Of a stretch of DNA of 64,000 bases, positions 44,255-52,592 are shown piece by piece (position 1 is the stretch's first letter; every line of letters starts with the position of its first letter). The notes below the pieces were generated by a model. The model worked only from the letters and a program-made list of their open reading frames with translations, was not told the origin of the DNA and did no database searches. The position numbers were made by a program, and so were the translations under genes. Location of the stretch: contig NZ_ARWB01000001.1 of assembly GCF_000384475.1 (NCBI RefSeq), positions 1,282,176-1,346,175 on the forward strand. Reading direction: 5' to 3'. The DNA is from Methylopila sp. M107. Lineage in GTDB: Bacteria > Pseudomonadota > Alphaproteobacteria > Rhizobiales > Methylopilaceae.

Positions 44255-44931
44255 CCGGGTTCCTGGCGAGCGTCGCGACGCTCGACGAGATGGAGGTGGC
44301 GCGCGCCGGCCGCGCCGACATCGTCGACTTGAAGGACCCGACCAAGGGCGCGCTCGGCGCCTGGGACATTCTCGCCGTCCAGAAGGCCGTGACGCTGTGG
44401 TGGTCGTGGCCCGAACCGAAGCCGCTTCTGAGCGCCACGATCGGCGACTTGGCCCTCGAGCCCGAATCTGTATTCGCGGCGGTGGAGCGGCTCGCCTCGA
44501 AGGGCGTTCCGATGATCAAGATCGGACTGTTCCCGGACGGCGATGTGATCGGCACGCTCGACGCGCTGCGGCCTCTGTCCGAGCGGGCCGAGCTGATCGC
44601 GGTGTTCCTCGCCGACCGCGCGCCCGATTTTGACCTGCTGCCCGAGCTTGCGGCGAACGGGTTTTCGGGCGCGATGATCGACACCGCCGAAAAGACGCGC
44701 GGAAGCGTGCGCAAGGTCCTGAGCGACGACGAGCTCGGCGCCTTCGTGAAGCGGGCGGCGGCGCTCGGGCTGCGGACCGGGCTCGCCGGCTCCCTCAAGC
44801 TCACCGACGTGGGCGCGCTCGCGGCGCTGCGGCCGGACTATCTCGGCTTTCGCGGCGCGCTCTGCGCCGGCGCGCGGACAGGGCGCATGGACCCCGCGGC
44901 GCTCGCGCGGGTGCGGACTGCGCTCGGCTGA
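44251..44931 (+). CDS. mfnB: (5-formylfuran-3-yl)methyl phosphate synthase (MfnB/DUF556)
   Basis: A 226-residue TIM-barrel enzyme that makes the furan ring of methanofuran/methylofuran from two glyceraldehyde-3-phosphate. Signature segments: 'ADIVDLKDPTKGALGAWDI' with the Schiff-base-type Lys, 'PMIKIGLFPDG' and 'GFSGAMIDTAEKTRGSV', and 'RTGLAGSLKLTDVGALAAL'. The gene is the last of the plus-strand kinase-DUF6513-DUF447-mfnB operon (ATGA overlap). A repeat element follows, then the convergent fhc operon. Confidence 0.93.
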   Translation: MTGFLASVATLDEMEVARAGRADIVDLKDPTKGALGAWDILAVQKAVTLWWSWPEPKPLLSATIGDLALEPESVFAAVERLASKGVPMIKIGLFPDGDVIGTLDALRPLSERAELIAVFLADRAPDFDLLPELAANGFSGAMIDTAEKTRGSVRKVLSDDELGAFVKRAAALGLRTGLAGSLKLTDVGALAALRPDYLGFRGALCAGARTGRMDPAALARVRTALG

Positions 44932-44938
44932 AGACTTG

Positions 44939-45150
44939 GATCCTCCTCCGCGAAGCGGGGGAGGGGGACCATGCGAAGCATGGTGGAGGGGGCGGGCTCG
45001 CTCCGCCGTTTCATCGACAGGCGCGATTCTATAGTCAGCGCGCGGGGCGCGGGGGGATTTTGACCGTTGCGCTCTACGCCCGCCCCCTCCACTGCGCGTT
45101 CCGCGCGGTCCCCCTCCCCCATGCTGACGCATGGAGGAGGATCAAGAAGC
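44939..45150. repeat. Interspersed repeat, family B
   Basis: A 212-bp palindromic element: outer ends GGATCCTCCTCCGCG and GGAGGAGGATCAAGAAG, inner blocks GGTGGAGGGGGCGGG and CCGCCCCCTCCA. It fills the gap between the convergent mfnB and fhcC genes and might serve both as a bidirectional terminator-like structure. Confidence 0.85.
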
Positions 45151-45182
45151 GTCGCTACCGCCCAATACGACGACCGCCCCCG

Positions 45183-45977
45183 TCATCTTGAGACGATCAG
45201 CGCCTCGCCCTTTCCGCCGATGGTGAGGTCGCCCGCGAAACGGCGCGCCGAGATCGGCTTGTCGCCGTCGCCGAGGAACGCGGCGAGCTCCGGAGAGCGC
45301 CGCGCCAGCACGCGGAGGAAGACGAGGTCGTGCGGGCCGGCGTCGGCGAAGCCGGCCGAGAGCCCGTCGGAAGACGTCGCGAACAGCGTGCCGCGCTTCA
45401 TGCCGCGCCCGGCGTTTCGCCCGAGCTTGCCCAGCACCGCAAGCGTGCCGGCGATCATCGAGGTCCCCGCCCCGTCGCCCGCGTCGCCCTTGATCACCAC
45501 GACGCCGCCGCGAAGGCGCTCACCGGCGCGAGCGCCGGCGGAGCCGCCGACCACGACCGCGCCGCCGCTCATGCCGCGCTTCGAACCGTCGCCGGCCGCG
45601 CCGAGACGCGCGCCGACATCGCCGACGATCGCGATCTTGCCGCCCGAAAGTTCGCTCGCCGCATAATCGCCGGCAGAGCCCTTCACGGAGATCGCGCCGC
45701 CCGTCATGCGCAGGCCGAGGCCTGAGCCCACATCGCCATCGACGACGATCTCGCCCTCGGCGAGGCCCGCGCCGACGCGGTCGAGCGCGCCGCTGCCGCC
45801 CTCGATCGTCAGACGTCCGTTCGGCGCGCCGGAAACCGAGAACAGCTCGCCGAGTTCGACGCGCGAAACGCCGTAGCCGACTTTAAGCTTCGCGAGGTCC
45901 TTCGCGGAAGGCAGCGCGCCGGTCAGGTCGACCCGCGCCTCGAAATCCTGCCTGGGGGTGAGAACAAGCCCGGTCAC
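45183..45977 (-). CDS. fhcC: Formyltransferase/hydrolase complex subunit C
   Basis: A 264-residue protein whose C-terminal two thirds are a right-handed beta-helix of the FwdC/glutamate-synthase-C type, with repeated GxxGxxxG turns ('GGKIAIVGDVGARLGAAGDG', 'GGAVVVGGSAGARAGERLR'). In the Fhc complex, subunit C holds the complex together and helps bind the polyglutamyl methylofuran. The ATG overlaps the fhcD stop (ATGA). It is the last gene of fhcBADC, the order known from Methylobacterium. Confidence 0.95.
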   Translation of the reverse strand: MTGLVLTPRQDFEARVDLTGALPSAKDLAKLKVGYGVSRVELGELFSVSGAPNGRLTIEGGSGALDRVGAGLAEGEIVVDGDVGSGLGLRMTGGAISVKGSAGDYAASELSGGKIAIVGDVGARLGAAGDGSKRGMSGGAVVVGGSAGARAGERLRGGVVVIKGDAGDGAGTSMIAGTLAVLGKLGRNAGRGMKRGTLFATSSDGLSAGFADAGPHDLVFLRVLARRSPELAAFLGDGDKPISARRFAGDLTIGGKGEALIVSR

Positions 45978-46870
45978 GCCATGATCTCCCGGAGCTTGAA
46001 GTGGAAGGGCCCGAGATTGCCGCCGTAATTGCCGGCATCGATCGCGACCACGCCTTTGTCACGGCCGAGCTTCACCAGCGCCTCGATGCCGGCGCGGGTG
46101 CAGTCCGACACCGCCTTCTCGGAGACGCCGTCGATGACGATCTCCATGACGGATGCGACTTCCGGCGGCAGCGCCGTCGGGCCCTGCGCGCGCAGCGTCG
46201 GGCAGTAGGCGTTGTTCGAGGAGGCGAACATGCCCTTGTACTTGGAGCCGACCTTGGAGCCGGACCGCACGATGCCGCCCGGGAATGGCAGGATGCAGCC
46301 GGGCGTCTTGGCCATGGCTTCCGCCGCGACTTCCGCGGCTTCAAGCGCCTCGCGGCGGGACGTGCCGAGAATGAGAATGTTGCCGCCGCCGACGCCGGTG
46401 ACGGTGCCGCTTTCATGGTCGCAGACGAACTCGCCTTCCATCACCGGGATGCGCCAGATGCGCCGGCCGTCGACGTTCTTGGCGATCTGCCAGCCGTCGC
46501 CGAAATAGCGCAGCGCTTTGCCGATCGAGACCGGCTTGCCGCCCTCCATGCCGGCATAGCAGGCGGAGGTCGGCGAGGTCAGCACGCACTGGCCGATGCG
46601 GTTCGGCACCACGGCCTTGAGGCTATTGTAGTCCATCGCGAAGATCAGGGTGGAGACGCCCGGACGGCCGTCCGGCGTCTCCTCGGCCGGCACCTCGCGC
46701 TCGACGCCGGCCTCACAGCCGCAGCCGATCACCGAGGTCGCAAAACCCGTCATGGTCTTGGCCGCGATCATGGCCCATTTGGCCGTGTCGGCCGTGATGA
46801 TCAGCCGCGTGCCGACCATCGGAAAAGCTTCCGCGAAGCTGTCGCGGATCTCGACGCCGTTGAGGATCAT
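45974..46870 (-). CDS. fhcD: Formylmethanofuran:H4MPT formyltransferase, Fhc subunit D
   Basis: A 298-residue formyltransferase that transfers the formyl group from formyl-H4MPT to methylofuran. Family segments: 'GVEIRDSFAEAFPMVGTRL' at the N terminus, 'SVIGCGCEAGVEREVPAEET', 'TLIFAMDYNSLKAVVPNRIG' and 'VVAIDAGNYGGNLGPFHFKL' at the end. Overlaps fhcA upstream and fhcC downstream by four bases each, as expected for subunits made in fixed ratio. Confidence 0.96.
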   Translation of the reverse strand: MILNGVEIRDSFAEAFPMVGTRLIITADTAKWAMIAAKTMTGFATSVIGCGCEAGVEREVPAEETPDGRPGVSTLIFAMDYNSLKAVVPNRIGQCVLTSPTSACYAGMEGGKPVSIGKALRYFGDGWQIAKNVDGRRIWRIPVMEGEFVCDHESGTVTGVGGGNILILGTSRREALEAAEVAAEAMAKTPGCILPFPGGIVRSGSKVGSKYKGMFASSNNAYCPTLRAQGPTALPPEVASVMEIVIDGVSEKAVSDCTRAGIEALVKLGRDKGVVAIDAGNYGGNLGPFHFKLREIMA

Positions 46871-48525
46871 GACGCCCTCGCGGTCGTGTGCTTGACGGAG
46901 CCCTGCCCGCCCCGGATCTCGTCGTCCGAGACCTTGAAGGTCTTCGCCTTGTAGCCGATCGTGTCATCGAACCAGCGGTCCATCTTGGCCTCGATCGACG
47001 TGTCGTAGTCGGGCGTGACCTGATGGGTGCGGCCGTAGACCAGGTCGACGATTTCGCCGTCCTTCACGATGGTCTTGCCGTCCTTCAGCACATAGGCCGC
47101 GCGGGCGAACATTTTTTCGCGGTCGGCGTCCTCGTTGTAGACCACCACGTCGCCGACGCCGCCGACGCCGAGATGGCCGCGGTCGGTGAGGCCCAGAATC
47201 TTGGCCGGCGCCGCGCGGGTGACGATGGCGATCTCTTCCAGCGTGTATTCGCGCTTGATCTCGAGCAGGTTCGTATGTTTGCGCGCCGACTTCGTCAGCT
47301 TCGCGAACTGTTCTTCGCGGAACGAGCGGTCCATCAGCAGCTTGATGAGGTGCGGATAGGTCGTGAACGGGCCGCCGTTCGGATGATCGGTCGTGAGGAA
47401 GATCCGCCAGGGATCCTCCACCAGCAGGAAGAGCTCCAGCCCGATCGCCCACTGCAGGGCGTTCACGAAGCTCTTTTCCTTGTACTCGAAGGGCACGATC
47501 CCGCAGGCCGCGTCCATCTCCATGTCCATGCCGATGAACCGCTTCGGCGAGGCGATCGCGCTGTTGCGGTACTGGGTCATGAAGTCGGCCGAGGCCGTCA
47601 CGGTCTGGCCGAACATGACCTGGCCGACGTCGACCGAGATGTTCGGGTTCTTGTTGACCGCTTCCGCGATCCTGGCCGCGCCGGACGAGAACTTCTTGTC
47701 GCCCTCGGTCCCGTAGGAGTGAAACTGCACATGCGTCAGGTGCAGCGGCCTGCCCTCCGCCGCCGCGATGGTCGCGAGCGTGGTGGCGTCGTTGCCCGGA
47801 ATGCCGAGGTTGCAGCCGTGCAGGTGGATCGGATGGGCGAGACCGAGCTCGCTCACCGCCCGGATCAGGGTCGTGAGAACCTTGCGGGCCGTGACGTCGT
47901 AGCGCGGATTGGTCTCGTCGAGGTCCATCGTGCGCTGGTTGAACTTGAACGCGTTGATGCCGCCCGGATTGACGATCTTGATCGCCATCGTCTTGGTCGC
48001 GTTCAGCATCCAGGCGACGTAGTCGTTGATCGCCTTCTGCTCGGCCCCGCTGCCGATCAGGTCGAGAATGTAGTCGTCGTTGCCGAGGACGAGGTAGCCG
48101 CCGGTGTCGAGGAACGGGATGTCGGCCATCTCGGCGTGCATGTGGCGCGCGTTCGCGGCCACCATCGCGGGCTCGAACACGGAGGTGTAGCCCATCTCGG
48201 CGTAGCGGCAGCCGACGGCGTGCGCCGTCATCGTCGAGAGGCCGCCGCCGCAGCCGCAGAACGGGCCTTCCGGCTCGCGGATGTCGCGCTGCTCTTCCGA
48301 CATCAGCAGGCGGGCGATGTTCGACTTGCCGCCGGCGATGTGGCTGTGGATGTCGATGGCGCCGGCCATCACGATCCCACCCTTGGCGTCGATCGTCTCG
48401 ACCGAGCCGGTCACGGCGTCGGCGGAAGCGATCCGTCCGTCGACCACGACGACGTCGCGCGCGACGCCGGCCTCGCCATTCGCGGGATCAAGAACCTTGC
48501 CGTTGGTGATGCGCACCGCGCTCAT
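46867..48525 (-). CDS. fhcA: Formyltransferase/hydrolase complex subunit A
   Basis: A 552-residue amidohydrolase-fold subunit that hydrolyses formyl-methylofuran to formate. The zinc-binding HxH is in GAIDIHSHIAGGKSN (about residues 58-64), with further ligands in 'HPIHLHGCNLGIPGNDATT' and 'LHLTHVQFHSYGTEG' and the catalytic-type Asp near 'RIFLTTDHPNGGPFT'. The start at 48525 (MSAVRITNGKVL) follows GTGGAG; an in-frame GTG at 48540 is an alternative. It lies after fhcB but is separated from it by a palindromic repeat. Confidence 0.96.
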   Translation of the reverse strand: MSAVRITNGKVLDPANGEAGVARDVVVVDGRIASADAVTGSVETIDAKGGIVMAGAIDIHSHIAGGKSNIARLLMSEEQRDIREPEGPFCGCGGGLSTMTAHAVGCRYAEMGYTSVFEPAMVAANARHMHAEMADIPFLDTGGYLVLGNDDYILDLIGSGAEQKAINDYVAWMLNATKTMAIKIVNPGGINAFKFNQRTMDLDETNPRYDVTARKVLTTLIRAVSELGLAHPIHLHGCNLGIPGNDATTLATIAAAEGRPLHLTHVQFHSYGTEGDKKFSSGAARIAEAVNKNPNISVDVGQVMFGQTVTASADFMTQYRNSAIASPKRFIGMDMEMDAACGIVPFEYKEKSFVNALQWAIGLELFLLVEDPWRIFLTTDHPNGGPFTTYPHLIKLLMDRSFREEQFAKLTKSARKHTNLLEIKREYTLEEIAIVTRAAPAKILGLTDRGHLGVGGVGDVVVYNEDADREKMFARAAYVLKDGKTIVKDGEIVDLVYGRTHQVTPDYDTSIEAKMDRWFDDTIGYKAKTFKVSDDEIRGGQGSVKHTTARAS

Positions 48526-48554
48526 GGTTCGCGTCTCCACACGGGCGCGGCCTT

Positions 48555-48685
48555 CTTCACCTCTCCCCAGCGGGGAGAGGTCGGCGCGAAGCGACGGGTG
48601 AGGGGGAGCTGGGCTTTGAGGACAAAGAGCCCCCTCACCCGCTCGGCTGCGCCTCGCGACCTCTCCCCGCTGGGGAGAGGTGAAG
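48555..48685. repeat. Interspersed repeat, family C, inside the fhc operon
   Basis: A 131-bp palindromic element with ends CTTCACCTCTCCCC and GGGGAGAGGTGAAG and inner GGGTGAGGGG/CCCCCTCACCC blocks, very like 41404-41537. It fills almost the entire gap between fhcB and fhcA, genes that are usually nearly adjacent. Confidence 0.9.
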
Positions 48686-48694
48686 ATGCGACGC

Positions 48695-49939
48695 TCATGG
48701 CCTGGCCTCCGCGATGAGCTTCACGATCTCGGCCACGCTCTTCAGTCCTGCGTCACGATAGGTGTCGAGCCAGAGCCCAACCGTCGAATCGGCCCGGAAT
48801 ACGAGGCCCGAATGGTCGAGGCCGGGCTGGCCGACGGGTATGAAAACTTCCGGCTCGCGCTCGAATTCGGTCGAGGGATGCGCGAGCGCGATCAGCTGCG
48901 CCTCGGAGGCCGGCGGCCTTTCGGGACGGAACGAGGAGCTCCAGACCAGCACGTCGGCGGTCTCGATCGCGGTTTCGGTCGAAAACGCCGACTGGTCGTG
49001 GGACGAGACGCCGTCGCGGAACCCGACCCGGAGCGGAAAGCCCGTGGTCCAGAGCGAGACGTGATAGGCGCCCGTCAGATTGTCCTTGCCCGATAGCGGC
49101 AGGCAGGCGGCGCGGCTTTCCTTGTTGAGCGCGTCGACCACGCCGACCGCGCGCTCGATCACGAGATCCCCGTCCTCGTCGAGCGAGGAGGCGCTCCATG
49201 CGAGCACGGCGTATTTCGCGGCCTTCAGCGCCTCAGCGAGCGGCTTCAGGTCCGGACCGCTCTCGGGCGGCGTGCCGCCAGAGACGAGCGACTGCAGGCG
49301 CGACACCGCTTCGACAAGCTGGCCTTCGGGCACCGCGATGGTCTCGACGGTCGAGCCTTCGAGCTGCGCCCTGGCTTCAGCGGTCGGCTCCCCGCCGAGG
49401 AACACGATTTTCCGCGCGCCCTCGAAGAAGCGGCCGGTCTTCGGCGTCACACGCGCATAAAGCTGGTGGAACGCCTTGGAGGGGTCCGGGCCGACCACGA
49501 CGAAGAGGTCGCAGTGGTTGCGCACCTCCGCGAAGGTGGTGGCGATCCAGCCCTTGCGCTGCGAGGTCGCAAGATTTCGGTACAGGCCGGGCGTCGCGTA
49601 ATGGTCGACGCTGCCGCCTGTCTTCGAGGCGAGCTTCAGCGTCGAGCGGACGCCGTCGACGTCCGCGGCGAGGCCCGCATAGACGGGCGCCTTGGCGTGC
49701 GCCAGCAGTTCGGCGGCGGCGAGGATCGCGACCTCGAGCGTCGCGTCGCGCCCGTTGACGCGCGGCGACGGCGCGGCTTCGGGTCCGCGGCGGAACAGCG
49801 CGGCGGCGCGTCCGCAGACGCCCTCGCCCGCCTCGACCGACGCGCCCTTGACGGTCAGCGACACGTCATCGCAGCCGAGCCCGCAGAACGGGCAGATGAC
49901 GTCCTTATGCGTCGAGCCGCCGCCCGACACGTCAGTCAT
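48695..49939 (-). CDS. fhcB: Formyltransferase/hydrolase complex subunit B
   Basis: A 414-residue relative of the tungsten/molybdenum subunit FwdB/FmdB of formylmethanofuran dehydrogenase. In the bacterial Fhc complex it has no redox role and is structural. The N-terminal cysteine motif ICPFCGLGCDD with a later Cys in GEGVCGRAAALF is still visible, though the family is said to lack the metallopterin. Other segments: 'CDLFVVVGPDPSKAFHQLY' and 'VSSHDQSAFSTETAIETADV'. It overlaps the upstream dehydratase-like gene by eight bases. Confidence 0.94.
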   Translation of the reverse strand: MTDVSGGGSTHKDVICPFCGLGCDDVSLTVKGASVEAGEGVCGRAAALFRRGPEAAPSPRVNGRDATLEVAILAAAELLAHAKAPVYAGLAADVDGVRSTLKLASKTGGSVDHYATPGLYRNLATSQRKGWIATTFAEVRNHCDLFVVVGPDPSKAFHQLYARVTPKTGRFFEGARKIVFLGGEPTAEARAQLEGSTVETIAVPEGQLVEAVSRLQSLVSGGTPPESGPDLKPLAEALKAAKYAVLAWSASSLDEDGDLVIERAVGVVDALNKESRAACLPLSGKDNLTGAYHVSLWTTGFPLRVGFRDGVSSHDQSAFSTETAIETADVLVWSSSFRPERPPASEAQLIALAHPSTEFEREPEVFIPVGQPGLDHSGLVFRADSTVGLWLDTYRDAGLKSVAEIVKLIAEARP

Positions 49940-50312
49940 ACTTCACATAGGCGAAGCGCATGTCGCCCTGCGGCGTGCCCTCGAGGCCGACGCCTTCCTC
50001 GCCCGGCTGCCACTGGATCACCTCTTCGATCTTCTTCGCGAGCGAGAAGTCGCGGTCGGTGATTCCCTTGGCGTCGTGCGAAACGAGCCGCACCTCGACC
50101 CAGGCGTAGGACGCCGTGATGTCGGGGTGGTGCCATGCGGCCTCGGCGAGGTGGCCGACGGTGTTGATCACCATCAGCGTGCTCTTCCAGCTCGCGGTCT
50201 TGTAGGTCCGGCGGATCCAGCCGTCCTCGAGCCGCCACTTGGGCAGCTCGGCGGCGAGCCGCGCCTTGACCTGATCTTCGGGAATGACGGTTGTGGCTTT
50301 TTCACCAGCCAT
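49932..50312 (-). CDS. Pterin-4a-carbinolamine dehydratase-like protein
   Basis: A 126-residue protein of the PCD/DCoH fold, with the family motif spread over 'MVINTVGHLAEAAWHHPDIT' (the His-His pair of the active site) and 'VEVRLVSHDAKGITDRDFSL'. Such genes are a regular member of methylotroph H4MPT clusters, where the protein may recycle or process an oxidised pterin. It is the first gene of the fhc operon on the minus strand, overlapping fhcB, and divergent from the beta-RFAP synthase gene. Enzymatic role in H4MPT metabolism is inferred. Confidence 0.9.
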   Translation of the reverse strand: MAGEKATTVIPEDQVKARLAAELPKWRLEDGWIRRTYKTASWKSTLMVINTVGHLAEAAWHHPDITASYAWVEVRLVSHDAKGITDRDFSLAKKIEEVIQWQPGEEGVGLEGTPQGDMRFAYVKYD

Positions 50313-50464
50313 GGCGGGCGCGCCCCCTTCGTGGTTTTGGCGAGGCTTACACAGGCCGCGATTGCGGCGCAACGCGACGCTTGGCGACCTTGATTAAGGA
50401 GTTAGACGCATAGAGGCAGTTGGCGAGGCGTCGCGGCTTTGCCTAAGGTGCGCCCGGAAACGCC

Positions 50465-51499
50465 ATGACATCGACCTCCCCAGACCCGCGGGCGAACCGC
50501 CGATACCGGACGCCCCGCGCCCTTCGCGTCACCGCGCCCGGCCGCCTGCACATCGGATTCCTCGACCTCAACGGCTCCGTCGGCCGCCGCTTCGGCAGCC
50601 TCGGCCTCGCGCTCGAGAACCCGACGACGTCGCTGCTGCTTGAGACCGCCGAGAAGCTCACGGCCGAGGGCCCCGACGCAGAGCGCGCGCTGGAGGCGGT
50701 CGAGCGGCTGGCCGAGGCCGACTTCTCGATCGACGAGCGCATCCGCATCGTGGTCGAGAAGGCGCTGCCTCCGCATTCCGGCCTCGGCTCCGGCACCCAG
50801 CTCGGGCTTGCGGCCGGCGTCGCGGCCAGCATTCTCTCGGGGCGCGCGCTGCCTCCCGCAAAGGTCGCGGCGCTGCTCGGGCGCGGCATGCGCTCCTCGA
50901 TCGGGCTCGGCGCCTTCGAGGGCGGCGGCGTCCTGCTCGACGGCGGCCAGCCGGTCGGGACCGCTCGCAACGAGCATCGCCCGCCGCCGCTTCTGTCGCG
51001 CGTGCCCATCCCCGAGAGCTGGCGCATCCTGCTGATCTACGACCCCGCCCGCAGCGGCCTCAGCGGCGAGGCCGAGACCAAGGCGATGCAGGGCCTGCCC
51101 GAATTCCCCGAGGCGCTGTCGGAAAAACTCTGCCGGCTGACGCTGATGGCCGCGATGCCGGCCGCCGCCGAAGGCGACGCCGACGGCTTCGGGCGCGCGG
51201 TCGGCGAGATCCAGCGCCGGCTCGGCGACCATTTCGCGCAGTTCCAGGGCGGCCGCTTCACGAGCCCCGACGTCGCGGAAGCGCTCGCGCTGATCGAGGC
51301 GGACGGCGTGCCGGGCGTCGGCCAGAGTTCCTGGGGGCCGACCGGCTTCGCCGTGTTCGGCAAGGCGCAAGCGGCCGAAGAGGCGGCCGAGGCGCTGTCG
51401 CGGCGTTTCGCCGCCAGCACGGGTCTGGTGTTCGACGTCGTCCGCGGCAACAACCACGGCGCGACCATCCAGGACGTCGTCCATTCGGAAGAAGAATAG
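50465..51499 (+). CDS. Beta-ribofuranosylaminobenzene 5'-phosphate synthase (MptG-like)
   Basis: A 344-residue GHMP-kinase-fold enzyme that condenses p-aminobenzoate (or hydroxybenzoate) with PRPP, the first committed step of the methanopterin side chain. Markers: 'VTAPGRLHIGFLDLNGSVGR' at the N terminus, the glycine-rich 'ALPPHSGLGSGTQLGLAAGV' and 'GMRSSIGLGAFEGGGVLLDG', and the C-terminal 'GVPGVGQSSWGPTGFAVFG'. It is the classical H4MPT marker gene in methylotrophs. It is divergent from the dehydratase-like gene and leads a plus-strand run that includes mtdB, though a 200-bp gap with a repeat separates it from mtdB. Confidence 0.95.
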   Translation: MTSTSPDPRANRRYRTPRALRVTAPGRLHIGFLDLNGSVGRRFGSLGLALENPTTSLLLETAEKLTAEGPDAERALEAVERLAEADFSIDERIRIVVEKALPPHSGLGSGTQLGLAAGVAASILSGRALPPAKVAALLGRGMRSSIGLGAFEGGGVLLDGGQPVGTARNEHRPPPLLSRVPIPESWRILLIYDPARSGLSGEAETKAMQGLPEFPEALSEKLCRLTLMAAMPAAAEGDADGFGRAVGEIQRRLGDHFAQFQGGRFTSPDVAEALALIEADGVPGVGQSSWGPTGFAVFGKAQAAEEAAEALSRRFAASTGLVFDVVRGNNHGATIQDVVHSEEE

Positions 51500-51550
51500 G
51501 CCGGCCGCGCCCTCGCCTTTAGAAGTTGTCCGGATCAATCAGTATCGCCG

Positions 51551-51595
51551 CGTCATTCCGGCTGAAGCGAAGCGCAAGGCCGGAATCCAGAAACA
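51551..51595. repeat. Interspersed repeat, family D (short)
   Basis: CGTCATTCCGGC... and GCCGGAATCCAGAAAC form an imperfect inverted repeat between mptG and mtdB. The same ends occur at 55508-55606 in perfect form. Confidence 0.7.
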
Positions 51596-51698
51596 CGAAC
51601 GTTCCAGGACATCGCCGCGACGGTGATGGCTCTGGCGACCGGCCCAACGGCCGGAACGACGTTCTCAATTGAAGCGGCGACGCTTCCAGGAGCCACGC

Positions 51699-52592
51699 AT
51701 GTCCGACGCCGAACCGATCCTCCACATGTTCACGCCGCTCGGCAAGACGAGCCCGTTCGACGTGAACATGGCGGTCGACGCGGGCTTCAAGACCATCGCC
51801 TACTACACGGGCGTCGAGCTGAAGGACGTCGTGCCGCTGACCCAGGACGCGATGTTCTCGCGCTCGCCGGACGACGCCAAGCGCACCGTTCTGTTCTTCG
51901 GCGGCAAGGACGCGAGCCTCGCGCTCGACCAGATGGCGGCGGCGGCGAGCGCGCTGTTCCCGCCCTTCGAGATTTCGCTGTTCGCCGACCCCTCGGGCGC
52001 CTTCACCACCGCCGCCGCCATGATCGCCGAGGTCGAGCAGGAACTGCGGAAGACGCGGCCCGACGGCCTCAAGGGCGTGAAGGTCCAGGTCTACGGCGCG
52101 ACCGGCATCATCGGCGGCATCGCGGCCGTGATCGCGGCGCAGGCCGGCGCCGAAGTGACGATCGTCAGCCACCTCGTCATCGAGGACGTCGAGGCCAAGG
52201 CGATCGATTCGAAGAAGCGTTTTGGGGTGAAGCTCCACTGCGCTGTTGCGAAGAACGACGAGGAGAAGAAGGCGCTCGTCGCGGACGTCGAGGTGATCCT
52301 CACCTGCGCGTCCGCCGGCATCGAGGTGATCTCGACCGCCGTGCTGGAAGCCGCGACGAAGCTTTTGGTCGCGGCCGACATCAACGCCGTGCCGCCGAAC
52401 GGCGTCTCGGGCGTCGATTCGCATGCGGACGGCGTGAAGCTGCCGCATGGCGTCGGCATCGGGGCGCTGACGATCGGCCAGACCAAGTACCAGGTGCAGC
52501 ACCAGATCCTGAAGCGCATCCGCGACAGCGACAAAGCCCTCCAGGTCGGCATCATCGAGGCCTATGAGCTCGCCCGACAGCTCACGGCCTGA
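51699..52592 (+). CDS. mtdB: NAD(P)-dependent methylene-H4MPT dehydrogenase
   Basis: A 297-residue dehydrogenase that oxidises methylene-H4MPT to methenyl-H4MPT with NAD(P)+. N-terminal 'HMFTPLGKTSPFDVNMAVDA' and the Rossmann motif 'VQVYGATGIIGGIAAVIAAQ' are typical of MtdB; 'INAVPPNGVSGVDSHADGVK' follows. Length fits MtdB rather than the shorter MtdA of the serine/folate route. AGGAG precedes the ATG at 51699. Its 3' end overlaps the next gene by 29 bases, so the pair is co-translated. Confidence 0.96.
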   Translation: MSDAEPILHMFTPLGKTSPFDVNMAVDAGFKTIAYYTGVELKDVVPLTQDAMFSRSPDDAKRTVLFFGGKDASLALDQMAAAASALFPPFEISLFADPSGAFTTAAAMIAEVEQELRKTRPDGLKGVKVQVYGATGIIGGIAAVIAAQAGAEVTIVSHLVIEDVEAKAIDSKKRFGVKLHCAVAKNDEEKKALVADVEVILTCASAGIEVISTAVLEAATKLLVAADINAVPPNGVSGVDSHADGVKLPHGVGIGALTIGQTKYQVQHQILKRIRDSDKALQVGIIEAYELARQLTA

